A stretch of 24,964 bases of DNA from Chloroflexi bacterium TSY (lineage in GTDB: Bacteria > Chloroflexota > Anaerolineae > Caldilineales > Caldilineaceae): the NCBI GenBank assembly GCA_019217005.1, contig JAHBNG010000176.1:1-24964 (forward strand), given 5' to 3'. The notes beneath the pieces are model-generated. The model did not search any database. It saw only the letters and a list, made by a program, of their open reading frames with translations, and was not told where the DNA came from. Positions 6,435 through 13,817 of this stretch are shown piece by piece; position 1 is the first letter of the stretch, and each line of letters starts with the position of its first letter. The translations under genes were made by a program, and so were the position numbers.

Positions 6435-9134
6435 TTACTTACTCATAAGCGGCAAGAAGATAGAGCTATCGCCACCAATCGGTTTCAACAAATTGACCGC
6501 TGTCACATAGCCGCTGGTGGCACTAGCAAGCTCGGTGGTGCCAGCGAACATGCAGATGACTTCTGAAATCTCCGGCTGCTGCGAAAAAATAGCGCCCTGG
6601 AAGATGCCATCATTATTGACTGGTACTGCGCTGCTGGCATGATGAATGAACTGGCGGTTGATGTCAACACCCTGAATCAGCACATTGAAGGGCATCTTTT
6701 CATCATAGTACTCTTCATGGCCTGTCATGGTGCCATCAACCACGATCTCCCCGTCTGCGGTCACTTGACACTCAACTGTAGGCCGGATGAGGACGCGGGT
6801 CTCGATTCGAACCCCTCCTAATAGCTTAAATTCCAAGTGAGTGTCAGTTGGATCCCTGTCGTTGACCAGTTCACGCATGCTGGACGCCTTGATATCAACG
6901 CCGAAGACGCTGCCCACTGTAGCCAGACCATTGGGCTCGATGATGACGGGAATCTCCCGCACCTCATTCGGTCCAAGCTCCACGCCCAGGTCACCACCGT
7001 TTATGTCCAGGTTCCAGGCAGCGGGCAGGTCGCTATCATAGTTCAGGAAGAAGTATTTCGATTTTGTCAGGTCATCGTTGCGCAGCGTGACCACATTCTC
7101 GTAAACGGGCGTACCTCCACCTGGTTCTTCGGCCGCCTGGAAGTAGGAGATGTTCTCCTGCTCGCGGTCGCCGTCCTGATTGCCCAGTACGGTCTCGCCT
7201 GCCACCGGATCCAGCTTGACCCGCACACATGAGTGGAAGGCAAAGCGACCATCAGCGATCTGCTCCGGTGTTACCGTAATATTGGGAGGGATCCATTCGA
7301 TATAGACGTCCACAAAGGCTCCTGGCGCAATACTGGCCAAGCCGGGAAAGCTGGTCTTATCCGTACTGCCCAACGACACCCAGCCATTAGATCCAGCGAT
7401 GCCCACGCCCAGCGGATCGGTAATCTCGAAGTTGACCTTGACGTTGGTAGCCGTGCTTCTGCCTACGTTGCGCACACGAGCGTAAACTCGGTTGACCAAG
7501 CCCACGGCCGGATCGTCACCGTTGCCGCTTGGGACCAGGTTGCCGCTCAGGTCGTTCCACATGCCATAGCGATAGGTGTCATAGCCGTTGACTGGTGAGT
7601 CGAACCAGATGTCGGTGGTCTCCCACGTGTTGCCAGGGGGTGACCTCCACGGGTCGAGCATCACGTCGGGCTGGTTGGCGTTGTTGCCATAGATAATGCG
7701 CACGCAGTAGTCGTCTTCTCCCTGTTGGTCTACAACCTCAATCGTAATACCGTCGCTGCTATTGGTGAATGTATCACCAACTTTCCATAGCTCCTCGATG
7801 TCTGCGATGCCCTTGATGTTTGGCTTGCCCTGAACAGTCACCCATCGAACGCTGCCTTCCGAGACGCGCTCTATCAGCACGCCCTCGTCGGGGATGCCAG
7901 GGGGAGTAAAGTAGCCGTTCAGTTCGTCGCCCAGTACCCTACGGCGTACGCTGACCATGTAGTAGAGACCGCCCGTGATGTTGGCTTTGATGGCCTGTGG
8001 GTTGGGTTTGTCCGTTGGGTCGTACTCCATAGCCCACAGACAGATGGTCTCGCCACCCGTGTTCGGGTCCACTTCGACATACTTGCTCTTGGGCATCCAG
8101 CCGGGGAAGCCACCGTCGATGTACTTCTCAAAAACACCGATCTGGCCGGGGTAGTTTCGGTCCATCAGCTCAAAGTCGTTGTTATAGTTGCTGGGATGGC
8201 CTGGATCACCCTGCTGGAAGGCATGACCAATTTCGTGCGCGATACGCCCCCAGCGAACGTTGGCATTCTCGCCCGGGTTCTCGCTGACGCCAACGCAGCC
8301 CATCGTCTTGGAGCCCATCGTACACTGACCTCCAAACCCGCGGTGGAACTGGCTGCTGTCCGTCTCGGCCATCACCACCACGAGTGCGTCGATTTGCGCC
8401 CAGTTCACGCTGAAGGGCACGTTGTTGACGGCGTCGGTCATTAACCTGTCAGCCTTGGCACCTCTGGATCGGTCACCATCAGGACGGTCGTCAACATAGT
8501 CTCTGCGATCGCCGGGTAGCTTGAACAAGCCCGAGATCACATAGTCTATGCTCATCTTGCCGTAGGAGGTGTTTTTCCAGAGAGTGTTCACGTTGTCAAA
8601 GAGACCCGCTACTTCGTTCGCGTTAAAGGTGGATGTGGCACTATAATCGTTAAAGTAGACGCGCAGCACCAGGACCTTCTTAGGGCCGAGCACAGCGGCT
8701 CTGATGCCTGCCACATGGCTCTGGTCGTTGTTGCCAGCCAGCCATTGATCCAGCCCAGCTATTTCCTGCGTAGCAGGAACCTCTTCGCCCATAGCAGGAT
8801 CTATCAGAGGGGCGTCATCGCCAAAGTTGACGACCAGCGGCGCGTCCTCTGCCTCACCGTGCCAGCTTGTCTCCATTTCATGGGCACGGCTATACAGATA
8901 GTTCGGATCGACGCGGAGGAGCCTGTCTTTGCCATCCGTGCCCAGATCCCCCGGTGTGAGGGCTGGTTCTTGTTCTACGGAGGCTTGTCGTGTCGCCGCC
9001 GCGACGGGGACAACAGGTCGTAGCAAACTAAGAAGGAGCGCAAAAACTTGAATAAATGTGAAAGCCTGTTTGGTCAAAAAGTGTCTTCTGTGGGAATAAT
9101 CAAGATGCTCCCACTTCTGTCTGTTGAGGTTCAT
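6435..9134 (-). CDS. Secreted M6-like (immune inhibitor A-type) zinc metallopeptidase
   Basis: The 899-residue protein begins with a basic segment and a hydrophobic signal sequence (about residues 20-47, ending PVAAA), so it should be exported. The catalytic motif is HEIGH at 300-304, preceded by WGRIA, with Asp310 or His313 as possible third zinc ligand (HEIGHAFQQGDPGH). The N-terminal catalytic region resembles M6 peptidases (VLVLRVYFND, TLWKNTSYGKMSIDYV). After it come beta-rich modules, including a CARDB-like segment from about 547 (VYARVRNVG, TATNVKVNFEI). The C-terminus SSIFLPLMSK is the short hydrophobic tail seen on many exported Chloroflexota proteins; its role is not established. 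The ATG at 9134 has GGAG about 10 bases upstream. A small WRFxLEDPR gene lies 251 bases upstream on the same strand, and the gene is enclosed by inverted repeats. The M6 assignment rests on motif style, so another gluzincin/metzincin-like family is possible. Confidence 0.85.
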   Translation of the reverse strand: MNLNRQKWEHLDYSHRRHFLTKQAFTFIQVFALLLSLLRPVVPVAAATRQASVEQEPALTPGDLGTDGKDRLLRVDPNYLYSRAHEMETSWHGEAEDAPLVVNFGDDAPLIDPAMGEEVPATQEIAGLDQWLAGNNDQSHVAGIRAAVLGPKKVLVLRVYFNDYSATSTFNANEVAGLFDNVNTLWKNTSYGKMSIDYVISGLFKLPGDRRDYVDDRPDGDRSRGAKADRLMTDAVNNVPFSVNWAQIDALVVVMAETDSSQFHRGFGGQCTMGSKTMGCVGVSENPGENANVRWGRIAHEIGHAFQQGDPGHPSNYNNDFELMDRNYPGQIGVFEKYIDGGFPGWMPKSKYVEVDPNTGGETICLWAMEYDPTDKPNPQAIKANITGGLYYMVSVRRRVLGDELNGYFTPPGIPDEGVLIERVSEGSVRWVTVQGKPNIKGIADIEELWKVGDTFTNSSDGITIEVVDQQGEDDYCVRIIYGNNANQPDVMLDPWRSPPGNTWETTDIWFDSPVNGYDTYRYGMWNDLSGNLVPSGNGDDPAVGLVNRVYARVRNVGRSTATNVKVNFEITDPLGVGIAGSNGWVSLGSTDKTSFPGLASIAPGAFVDVYIEWIPPNITVTPEQIADGRFAFHSCVRVKLDPVAGETVLGNQDGDREQENISYFQAAEEPGGGTPVYENVVTLRNDDLTKSKYFFLNYDSDLPAAWNLDINGGDLGVELGPNEVREIPVIIEPNGLATVGSVFGVDIKASSMRELVNDRDPTDTHLEFKLLGGVRIETRVLIRPTVECQVTADGEIVVDGTMTGHEEYYDEKMPFNVLIQGVDINRQFIHHASSAVPVNNDGIFQGAIFSQQPEISEVICMFAGTTELASATSGYVTAVNLLKPIGGDSSIFLPLMSK

Positions 9135-9228
9135 TGGGATAAGTCTCCTGTTTCTATATTCAATGTAATGACGCTATGGCTGGGAGAACCGTCTGATTCT
9201 GCCTTTTGTCTCACTCTTATTGGACAAT

Positions 9229-9268
9229 GGGGACATTCGCGCTAAAAGAGTAAGGTATGAAATTTACC
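9229..9268. repeat. Right arm of inverted repeat flanking the M6 gene
   Basis: GGGGACATTCGCGC at 9229-9242 followed by TAAAAG mirrors the left arm at 6301-6340 (33/40 overall). Outward similarity continues with gaps to about 9291 (GAAG...TAGCTAG in complementary sense). It lies in the leader region of the M6 gene. Confidence 0.75.
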
Positions 9269-9385
9269 GCTCCTTCAAATAGCTAGGCAGAGTAGACATC
9301 GAAGAACTACAGTTTCTACGCCGTATTTACTCTGAGGATCGAAGGGGTTCATTCCAATGCCCTCGCAGGTCCAAAATGAATATCT

Positions 9386-9616
9386 TCACTCATTGTCAAC
9401 TCCAGCAAAGCCGGTCTGAAGTGCCGCCAGCAGGGCCTCCACGCTGGCAAAACCGCGCTGCTGCCCCGTACGCGGATCTTCCAGGCGAAAGCGCCAGATG
9501 GTCTGCTGCCCACATTGATTGCCGTGCCGGGTCGTTGGAGCGCGAATGGTGGGACGTTCTGTCCAGACCGTTAATAGAAAGATTCGATAGTTTGGTCTTC
9601 TTTCCGAAGTCGTCAT
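9386..9616 (-). CDS. Small WRFxLEDPR-type protein, paralogue A
   Basis: This 76-residue protein has no signal peptide or membrane segment. It aligns with the protein at 24674-24922: shared blocks are YRIFLLTVW near the start, WRFRLEDPRTGQQRGF in the middle and LLAALQTGFAGVD at the end, separated by a variable polar stretch. Conservation of the protein sequence across two distant loci argues that it is a real gene. I recall short proteins of this style as common in Chloroflexota, but I know no function for them. It lies 251 bases upstream of the M6 peptidase gene on the same strand and divergent from regulator copy 2. The ATG at 9616 has only a weak GAGTGAG-type ribosome binding site. Confidence 0.75.
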   Translation of the reverse strand: MTTSERRPNYRIFLLTVWTERPTIRAPTTRHGNQCGQQTIWRFRLEDPRTGQQRGFASVEALLAALQTGFAGVDNE

Positions 9617-9777
9617 AAGTGGCTCACTCGCTGCTTAGTCAGTCAAGAAATTTCGCGGGCGGTAATCGCCTGAATGGAAGAACGATGGGTTAGTTATCAG
9701 GTGCCACATCTACCAAACAATGTCTTGTACTCAAAGTTAACTACATTGGTTGTATGCACCCACTCCCTTTTTTGGGC

Positions 9778-9806
9778 TTCACATGGCGAGTCTGACAGAG
9801 TATAAT
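9778..9806 (+). promoter_or_regulatory. Candidate sigma-70-type promoter of regulator copy 2
   Basis: TTCACA at 9778-9783 (one mismatch to TTGACA) and a perfect TATAAT at 9801-9806 are separated by exactly 17 bases. Transcription would start near 9813 and leave a leader of about 130 bases that contains the 11-bp repeats. Confidence 0.6.
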
Positions 9807-9873
9807 GACTGTATCGGCTCCGATGTGCCTGAACATGTTGAGGCCATGCCCCCAGCGTAACAACCCGCAATTG

Positions 9874-9929
9874 CGAAAAGATAACGAAAAGGTGACCAAA
9901 AGGCGACGAGAAGATGATCGTTCCATAAT
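9874..9929 (+). promoter_or_regulatory. Four 11-bp direct repeats, possible SARP-type operator
   Basis: The units are CGAAAAGATAA (9874-9884), CGAAAAGGTGA (9885-9895), CCAAAAGGCGA (9896-9906) and CGAGAAGATGA (9907-9917). SARP regulators are known to bind direct heptamer repeats spaced one helical turn (11 bp) apart, overlapping the -35 region just upstream of the -10. Here CATAAT follows at 9924-9929, 6 bases after the last repeat. The downstream gene encodes a SARP/BTAD-type DNA-binding domain, so autoregulation is plausible but unproven. A start from this -10 would leave almost no leader before the ATG at 9941. Confidence 0.45.
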
Positions 9930-9940
9930 GGAGAGAGTCT

Positions 9941-12529
9941 ATGGGTGGGAAATTGGAACTGACCTTGCTGGGCAATCCCGCAGTCTATCTGAATGGAGAG
10001 TCGATCAAGCGCTTTCGCTCTGCCAAATCCCAAGCGCTGCTCTACTATCTGGCCGTGGAAAGGCGAATCCATCCGCGTTCGGTGCTGGCGGGATTATTTT
10101 GGGGTGACGCCGAAGATACCTATGCGCGCCGCAGTCTAAACAGCACGCTCTCCAATCTGCGCCGGTTAGTCGGCGACTATCTAACCATCACGCGTCAAAC
10201 CATCGCATTTGATGTCGAGAGCGACTACTGGCTGGATGTGGAAGTATTTGAGGCCACCGGTATCGAACCAGAGCATCTGGAGAAGGCAGTCGCGCTATAC
10301 TCCGGCGACTTCTTGGAAGGATTTTACATCCACGATGCGCCTGAGTTTGAGCAGTGGGTGCTGACCGAGCGAGCGCGGCTGCGCGAACTCGCCCTACAAG
10401 CGCTTCACGCCTTGGCGGGGCATTACGCGGCACAAGGCGACTTGTCCCAGGCTATTGATACGCTACGCCAGATGTTGAATCTTGAGCCATGGCGCGAGGA
10501 AGCACATCAACTGACGATGTGCTTCCTCGCACAAAATGGACAGCGTAGTGCGGCGTTGACGCAGTTTGAAGCCTGTCGTCAAGTGTTAGCCGACGAGTTG
10601 GCCGTGGAACCAGGCACCGAAACAGTTGAACTTTACAACCGCATCCGTCATGAGGAAATTGTACCAAAGGCGAACGTCAATCGAGTTGAGGCACGCATAC
10701 CATCTGATCCCTCCCCTGTACCTGATAAATGGATAGATGAGCGGGACAAAGGGGTAGCAGTTGAGGGTGTGACATCACTCATTCCCCAACAAATCGCCGT
10801 GCGATTTCCTATCGAGCCACGCACGCCCCATCACAACCTGCCCATCCAACCGACACCCTTCATCGGTCGCGAGCAAGAACTGACCGATATTACCACCCGC
10901 CTGTGTGACCCCGATTGCCGCTTGCTCACGCTCGTTGGTCCTGGCGGCATCGGTAAGACGCGGCTGGCGCTTGAGGCCGCCCAGCGGCTGGTGGACGATA
11001 CACAGCACAAAGAACCTTTTTCCAACGGCGTCTTTTTTGTTGCTCTGCAGCCGCTGAACGCAGCGAGCGACATCGCCTCTGCCATCGCCGAAGCCATCCA
11101 CTTCCGCTTCTATGGCGATGCATCGCTTGAACAACAGTTGCTGAATTTCCTCTATGCAAAGCAGATGTTGCTGGTGTTGGACAATTTCGAGCATCTGCTG
11201 GAAGGTGCCGATCTCGTCTCCGACATCTTGGCGACCGCAGCCGGGATCACGATTCTGGTCACTTCGCGTGAAGAACTGGGGCTACAAGAAGCCTGGTTTC
11301 AACCCATCGCGGGCATGTCCTTCCCCAAGGACTCTGCCGATCTCGAGGTGCTTGATGCAGACTTTGACGCCATCCAACTCTTCGACCAGCGCGCTCGACG
11401 CGCGCACGCCACCTTTTCGCTGACAGAAGAACCAAAGGACGTCGTCCAGATTTGCCAGTTGGTTGACGGAATGCCGCTGGGAATCGAACTGGCCGCAGCC
11501 TGGACTCGCACTCTATCCTGTCATGAGATTGTCGAGGAGATCGAGCGCAGTCTGGATTTTCTATCTACCTCGCTACGCAACGTGCCTGAACGCCATCGTA
11601 GCCTGCGAGTCCTTTTCGAGCAGAGCTGGCAGCGGCTATCGCCAACAGAACAAGCGGTTCTCAGAAAGATGTTGGTCTTTCGGGGTAGCTGCATACGCGA
11701 AGCAGCCGAAGCCGTGACGGATGCAACGCTGCCGCTGCTTGCATCGCTGGTGGATAAGGCGCTGGTACGCCGCACTCGAAGCGGGCGTTATGAGATGCAC
11801 GAATTGCTGCGCCAGTTTGCCATGACGCAGCTGCAAACTTCATCCAATGCGTATGAACAGGTACAGGACAGACACTGCACCTACTATGCCTCCTATGTAC
11901 AAGGAAGCATAGTAGCTTTCAAAGCAGGTCAACAAAAAGAAGTGCTGGCGGCGTTTACCACTGATATTGACAATATTCGTTCAGCCTGGAACCACGCGAT
12001 AGCGCGCAGGGATTGGCAGGCGCTTGAGCAGACCGCCGAATGTTTTTGGCTCTTGGGCGAATACCAAGGCGCACTCCAGGAAGGAGAAGCACTCTTACAG
12101 CGGGCGGTGACGTCATTCGGGACAATGTCTGAGCAGTCTACAAAGGCGATTCTCACAACAGAGCAAGAACAACTGATTGGACTCCTGCTCGCAGCCCAGG
12201 GCTATCTCTGCGGCCGATATAAATCTGAGGAAGGCTTGGCGCTTACAAAGCAGGGACTATCAAGAATACGCCAGACCAACAGCCCTGATATGTGGAAAGA
12301 GGCAATGGCCCTCGTGTATCTAGGTTTCGTCGCTTTCTTTCAGGGCAAGTACAGAGAGGCGAGAGAGGTTGGACAAGAAAGTCTAGCGCTTTTTTCTGAT
12401 ATTGATGATCGCTGGGGAATGATTCAGTGCTATCTGTTATTGGGTGACTGTACTCAATGGGGGGGGGCAGTTCAAAGAGGCCGAACAACACTTACAAGCA
12501 TGTCTATCGATCTGTCTGGAGACTGGTGA
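9941..12529 (+). CDS. Regulator copy 2, N-terminal part (wHTH, BTAD, NTPase 1, TPR)
   Basis: This 862-residue open frame starts MGGKLELTLLGNP with GGAGAG a few bases upstream. It holds an intact SARP-like winged helix and BTAD region, a complete NTPase 1 (FIGREQEL, GPGGIGKT, LLVLDNFEHLL, GMPLGIELAAAW), the post-NTPase segment YEMHELLRQFAMTQL and the first TPR helices. The frame is correct up to about QWGG at the G9 tract; the last 20 or so residues after 12467 are out of frame. With eight Gs it would read through into the next segment. A truncated product from this frame would still keep DNA-binding and NTPase domains, so it may be functional alone. Confidence 0.85.
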   Translation: MGGKLELTLLGNPAVYLNGESIKRFRSAKSQALLYYLAVERRIHPRSVLAGLFWGDAEDTYARRSLNSTLSNLRRLVGDYLTITRQTIAFDVESDYWLDVEVFEATGIEPEHLEKAVALYSGDFLEGFYIHDAPEFEQWVLTERARLRELALQALHALAGHYAAQGDLSQAIDTLRQMLNLEPWREEAHQLTMCFLAQNGQRSAALTQFEACRQVLADELAVEPGTETVELYNRIRHEEIVPKANVNRVEARIPSDPSPVPDKWIDERDKGVAVEGVTSLIPQQIAVRFPIEPRTPHHNLPIQPTPFIGREQELTDITTRLCDPDCRLLTLVGPGGIGKTRLALEAAQRLVDDTQHKEPFSNGVFFVALQPLNAASDIASAIAEAIHFRFYGDASLEQQLLNFLYAKQMLLVLDNFEHLLEGADLVSDILATAAGITILVTSREELGLQEAWFQPIAGMSFPKDSADLEVLDADFDAIQLFDQRARRAHATFSLTEEPKDVVQICQLVDGMPLGIELAAAWTRTLSCHEIVEEIERSLDFLSTSLRNVPERHRSLRVLFEQSWQRLSPTEQAVLRKMLVFRGSCIREAAEAVTDATLPLLASLVDKALVRRTRSGRYEMHELLRQFAMTQLQTSSNAYEQVQDRHCTYYASYVQGSIVAFKAGQQKEVLAAFTTDIDNIRSAWNHAIARRDWQALEQTAECFWLLGEYQGALQEGEALLQRAVTSFGTMSEQSTKAILTTEQEQLIGLLLAAQGYLCGRYKSEEGLALTKQGLSRIRQTNSPDMWKEAMALVYLGFVAFFQGKYREAREVGQESLALFSDIDDRWGMIQCYLLLGDCTQWGGAVQRGRTTLTSMSIDLSGDW

Positions 12530-13817
12530 ACGCTTAGAAAGAGCATATGCATATGAAAATTTAGCGCGTATTGCCATCGCACGTGGCACATATGAGCAGG
12601 CAAGAGAATTATTGAACAAAGATGTTGAAATTATGCAGGAGTTTGACGTGACGCTTGGTATAGCCAGGGCATTGGCTGAACTTGGGCGGCTAGCTACTGC
12701 ACAGGGCGATTATGAACAAGCCGTACAATATCTTGAAGAAAGCATTGCAAAATTAAGAGAGGTTACAAGTACCGATGGCCAAGACGGTGAGCTGAATGCT
12801 CTCGGTTCTGCGTTGCGTTTGCTGGGCGACTATGACACATCGGAGCAATTAATCACGCGAAGTTTGGCTGAGTCAAAAGAGGTTGGCCATCCCAGGGTCA
12901 TTGCTCTCTCTTTACGAAATATGGGGTGTCTGGCATACGAGCAACGACAGTATCATGAAGCGGTACGATACTTGCAGGAGGCCCTGAGTATCTGGCAAGA
13001 AATCGATCACGAACCAGAAGTGGCATCCACATTGCGTCGCTTGAGTCATGCAATGGTTGCTCTAGGTGAGTCCAGCGACCAGGAAGCCAGATCGTCTATC
13101 ACACAAGCACTGCGGTTGGCTATAAAACACAGGTTGACGCCCATCGTGCTGGATGTCTTTGTCAGTGTAGCCAAATTACTAAGCAGAGAGGGCGATGTCC
13201 AGCGGCCGATTGAGATTCTCTCGCTCGCTCAAGATCATGAGACCAGCACCCACGAAACAACGGTACATGCCCGCGAGCAACTGGCTGAGTTGACTGCTGG
13301 TTTATCATCCAATATCGTGGCTGCAGCCAAAGAACGTGGGCAAGTACTGGACTGGCAAGAAGCCGCGCAGTCGTTGATCGAACATCTAACGCATCCCGCG
13401 TGGGGCACACCTGGTCCATCCATTCCCCACAACCTGCCCACACAGTCCACACCCTTTGTTGGTCGCGAACAGGAACTATCCGATACACGAATCGCTTGCG
13501 AGAACCAGACTGCCGCTTGCTCACGCTGGTCGGCCCAGGCGGCATCGGTAAGACCAGATTGGCGATCGCAGCCGCCGAATGCTTGCTCAACCGGCAAACA
13601 AACCAACAAACTAGCAAACCAACAAACCAACGAATATACCAACCAACCTTCTCTCACGGCATCTGCTTTATGCCACTCCAGTCAGCTCGCCAGACGGCAT
13701 GGTCTCTGCCATTGCAGACGCGCTGAATTTCAATTTCTACAGCGATGCATTGCCCAGACAGCAATTGCTCGACTACCTGCGCGAAAAGCAGATGCTGATG
13801 CTATTAGACAATTTTGA
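12444..13817 (+). CDS. Regulator copy 2, middle part (TPR array 1, linker to NTPase 2)
   Basis: Genuine coding begins at the G9 tract (GQFKEAEQHLQACLSI) and contains several TPR units (for example AVQYLEESIAKLREV, AVRYLQEALSIWQEI). It ends module 1 with AAKERGQVLDWQEAAQSLI and enters NTPase 2 at PFVGREQEL. After SDTRIACE, near 13484, the translation is out of frame through to 13817. Compared with copy 1 (ELSVITRRL) one base is missing there. It has no ribosome binding site of its own, and the ATG at 12444 lies in another frame over the upstream coding sequence, so it depends on the upstream segment. Confidence 0.7.
   Translation: MTVLNGGGQFKEAEQHLQACLSICLETGERLERAYAYENLARIAIARGTYEQARELLNKDVEIMQEFDVTLGIARALAELGRLATAQGDYEQAVQYLEESIAKLREVTSTDGQDGELNALGSALRLLGDYDTSEQLITRSLAESKEVGHPRVIALSLRNMGCLAYEQRQYHEAVRYLQEALSIWQEIDHEPEVASTLRRLSHAMVALGESSDQEARSSITQALRLAIKHRLTPIVLDVFVSVAKLLSREGDVQRPIEILSLAQDHETSTHETTVHAREQLAELTAGLSSNIVAAAKERGQVLDWQEAAQSLIEHLTHPAWGTPGPSIPHNLPTQSTPFVGREQELSDTRIACENQTAACSRWSAQAASVRPDWRSQPPNACSTGKQTNKLANQQTNEYTNQPSLTASALCHSSQLARRHGLCHCRRAEFQFLQRCIAQTAIARLPARKADADAIRQF
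12459..12467. repeat. G9 homopolymer at a frame break
   Basis: Nine consecutive Gs occur inside the first TPR array. Eight Gs would give QWGGQFKEAE, matching EQGGQLIEAE in copy 1, so the tract is one base too long for the reading frame. Poly-G tracts of this length are prone to slippage in replication and in sequencing. Confidence 0.75.
13400..13726 (+). CDS. Regulator copy 2, NTPase 2 Walker A segment
   Basis: Between about 13485 and 13684 this frame holds the true NTPase 2 sequence: RLREPDCRLLTLVGPGGIGKTRLA in pieces, with Walker A GPGGIGKT at 13532-13555, then an unusual Gln/Thr/Asn-rich linker from the octamer repeat, then FSHGICFMPLQ. Sequence before and after that interval is out of frame. 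It is bounded by the 1-bp and 4-bp losses and has no start of its own. Confidence 0.55.
   Translation: MGHTWSIHSPQPAHTVHTLCWSRTGTIRYTNRLREPDCRLLTLVGPGGIGKTRLAIAAAECLLNRQTNQQTSKPTNQRIYQPTFSHGICFMPLQSARQTAWSLPLQTR
13600..13631. repeat. AAACCAAC octanucleotide repeat, 4 units
   Basis: Units are AAACCAAC, AAACTAGC, AAACCAAC, AAACCAAC, followed by a related CCAACCAAC run. They encode TNQQTSKPTNQ-type sequence between Walker A and the next strand of NTPase 2. An 8-bp unit shifts the frame with every change of one unit. Copy 1 has a shorter version at 4214-4245. Confidence 0.8.

Larger units (their letters stand above)
9617..9940. other. Divergent intergenic region with promoter and repeats
   Basis: No gene is supported in these 324 bases. 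The left part (9617-9770) shows nothing distinctive. The right part holds a good -35/-10 pair at 9778-9806, four 11-bp direct repeats at 9874-9917, a second -10-like CATAAT at 9924-9929 and the ribosome binding site of regulator copy 2. Confidence 0.6.

Noticed and set aside
12430..12480. Programmed frameshift at the G9 tract
   Set aside because: It cannot be excluded, but two further uncompensated breaks downstream make an ordinary indel or slippage simpler.
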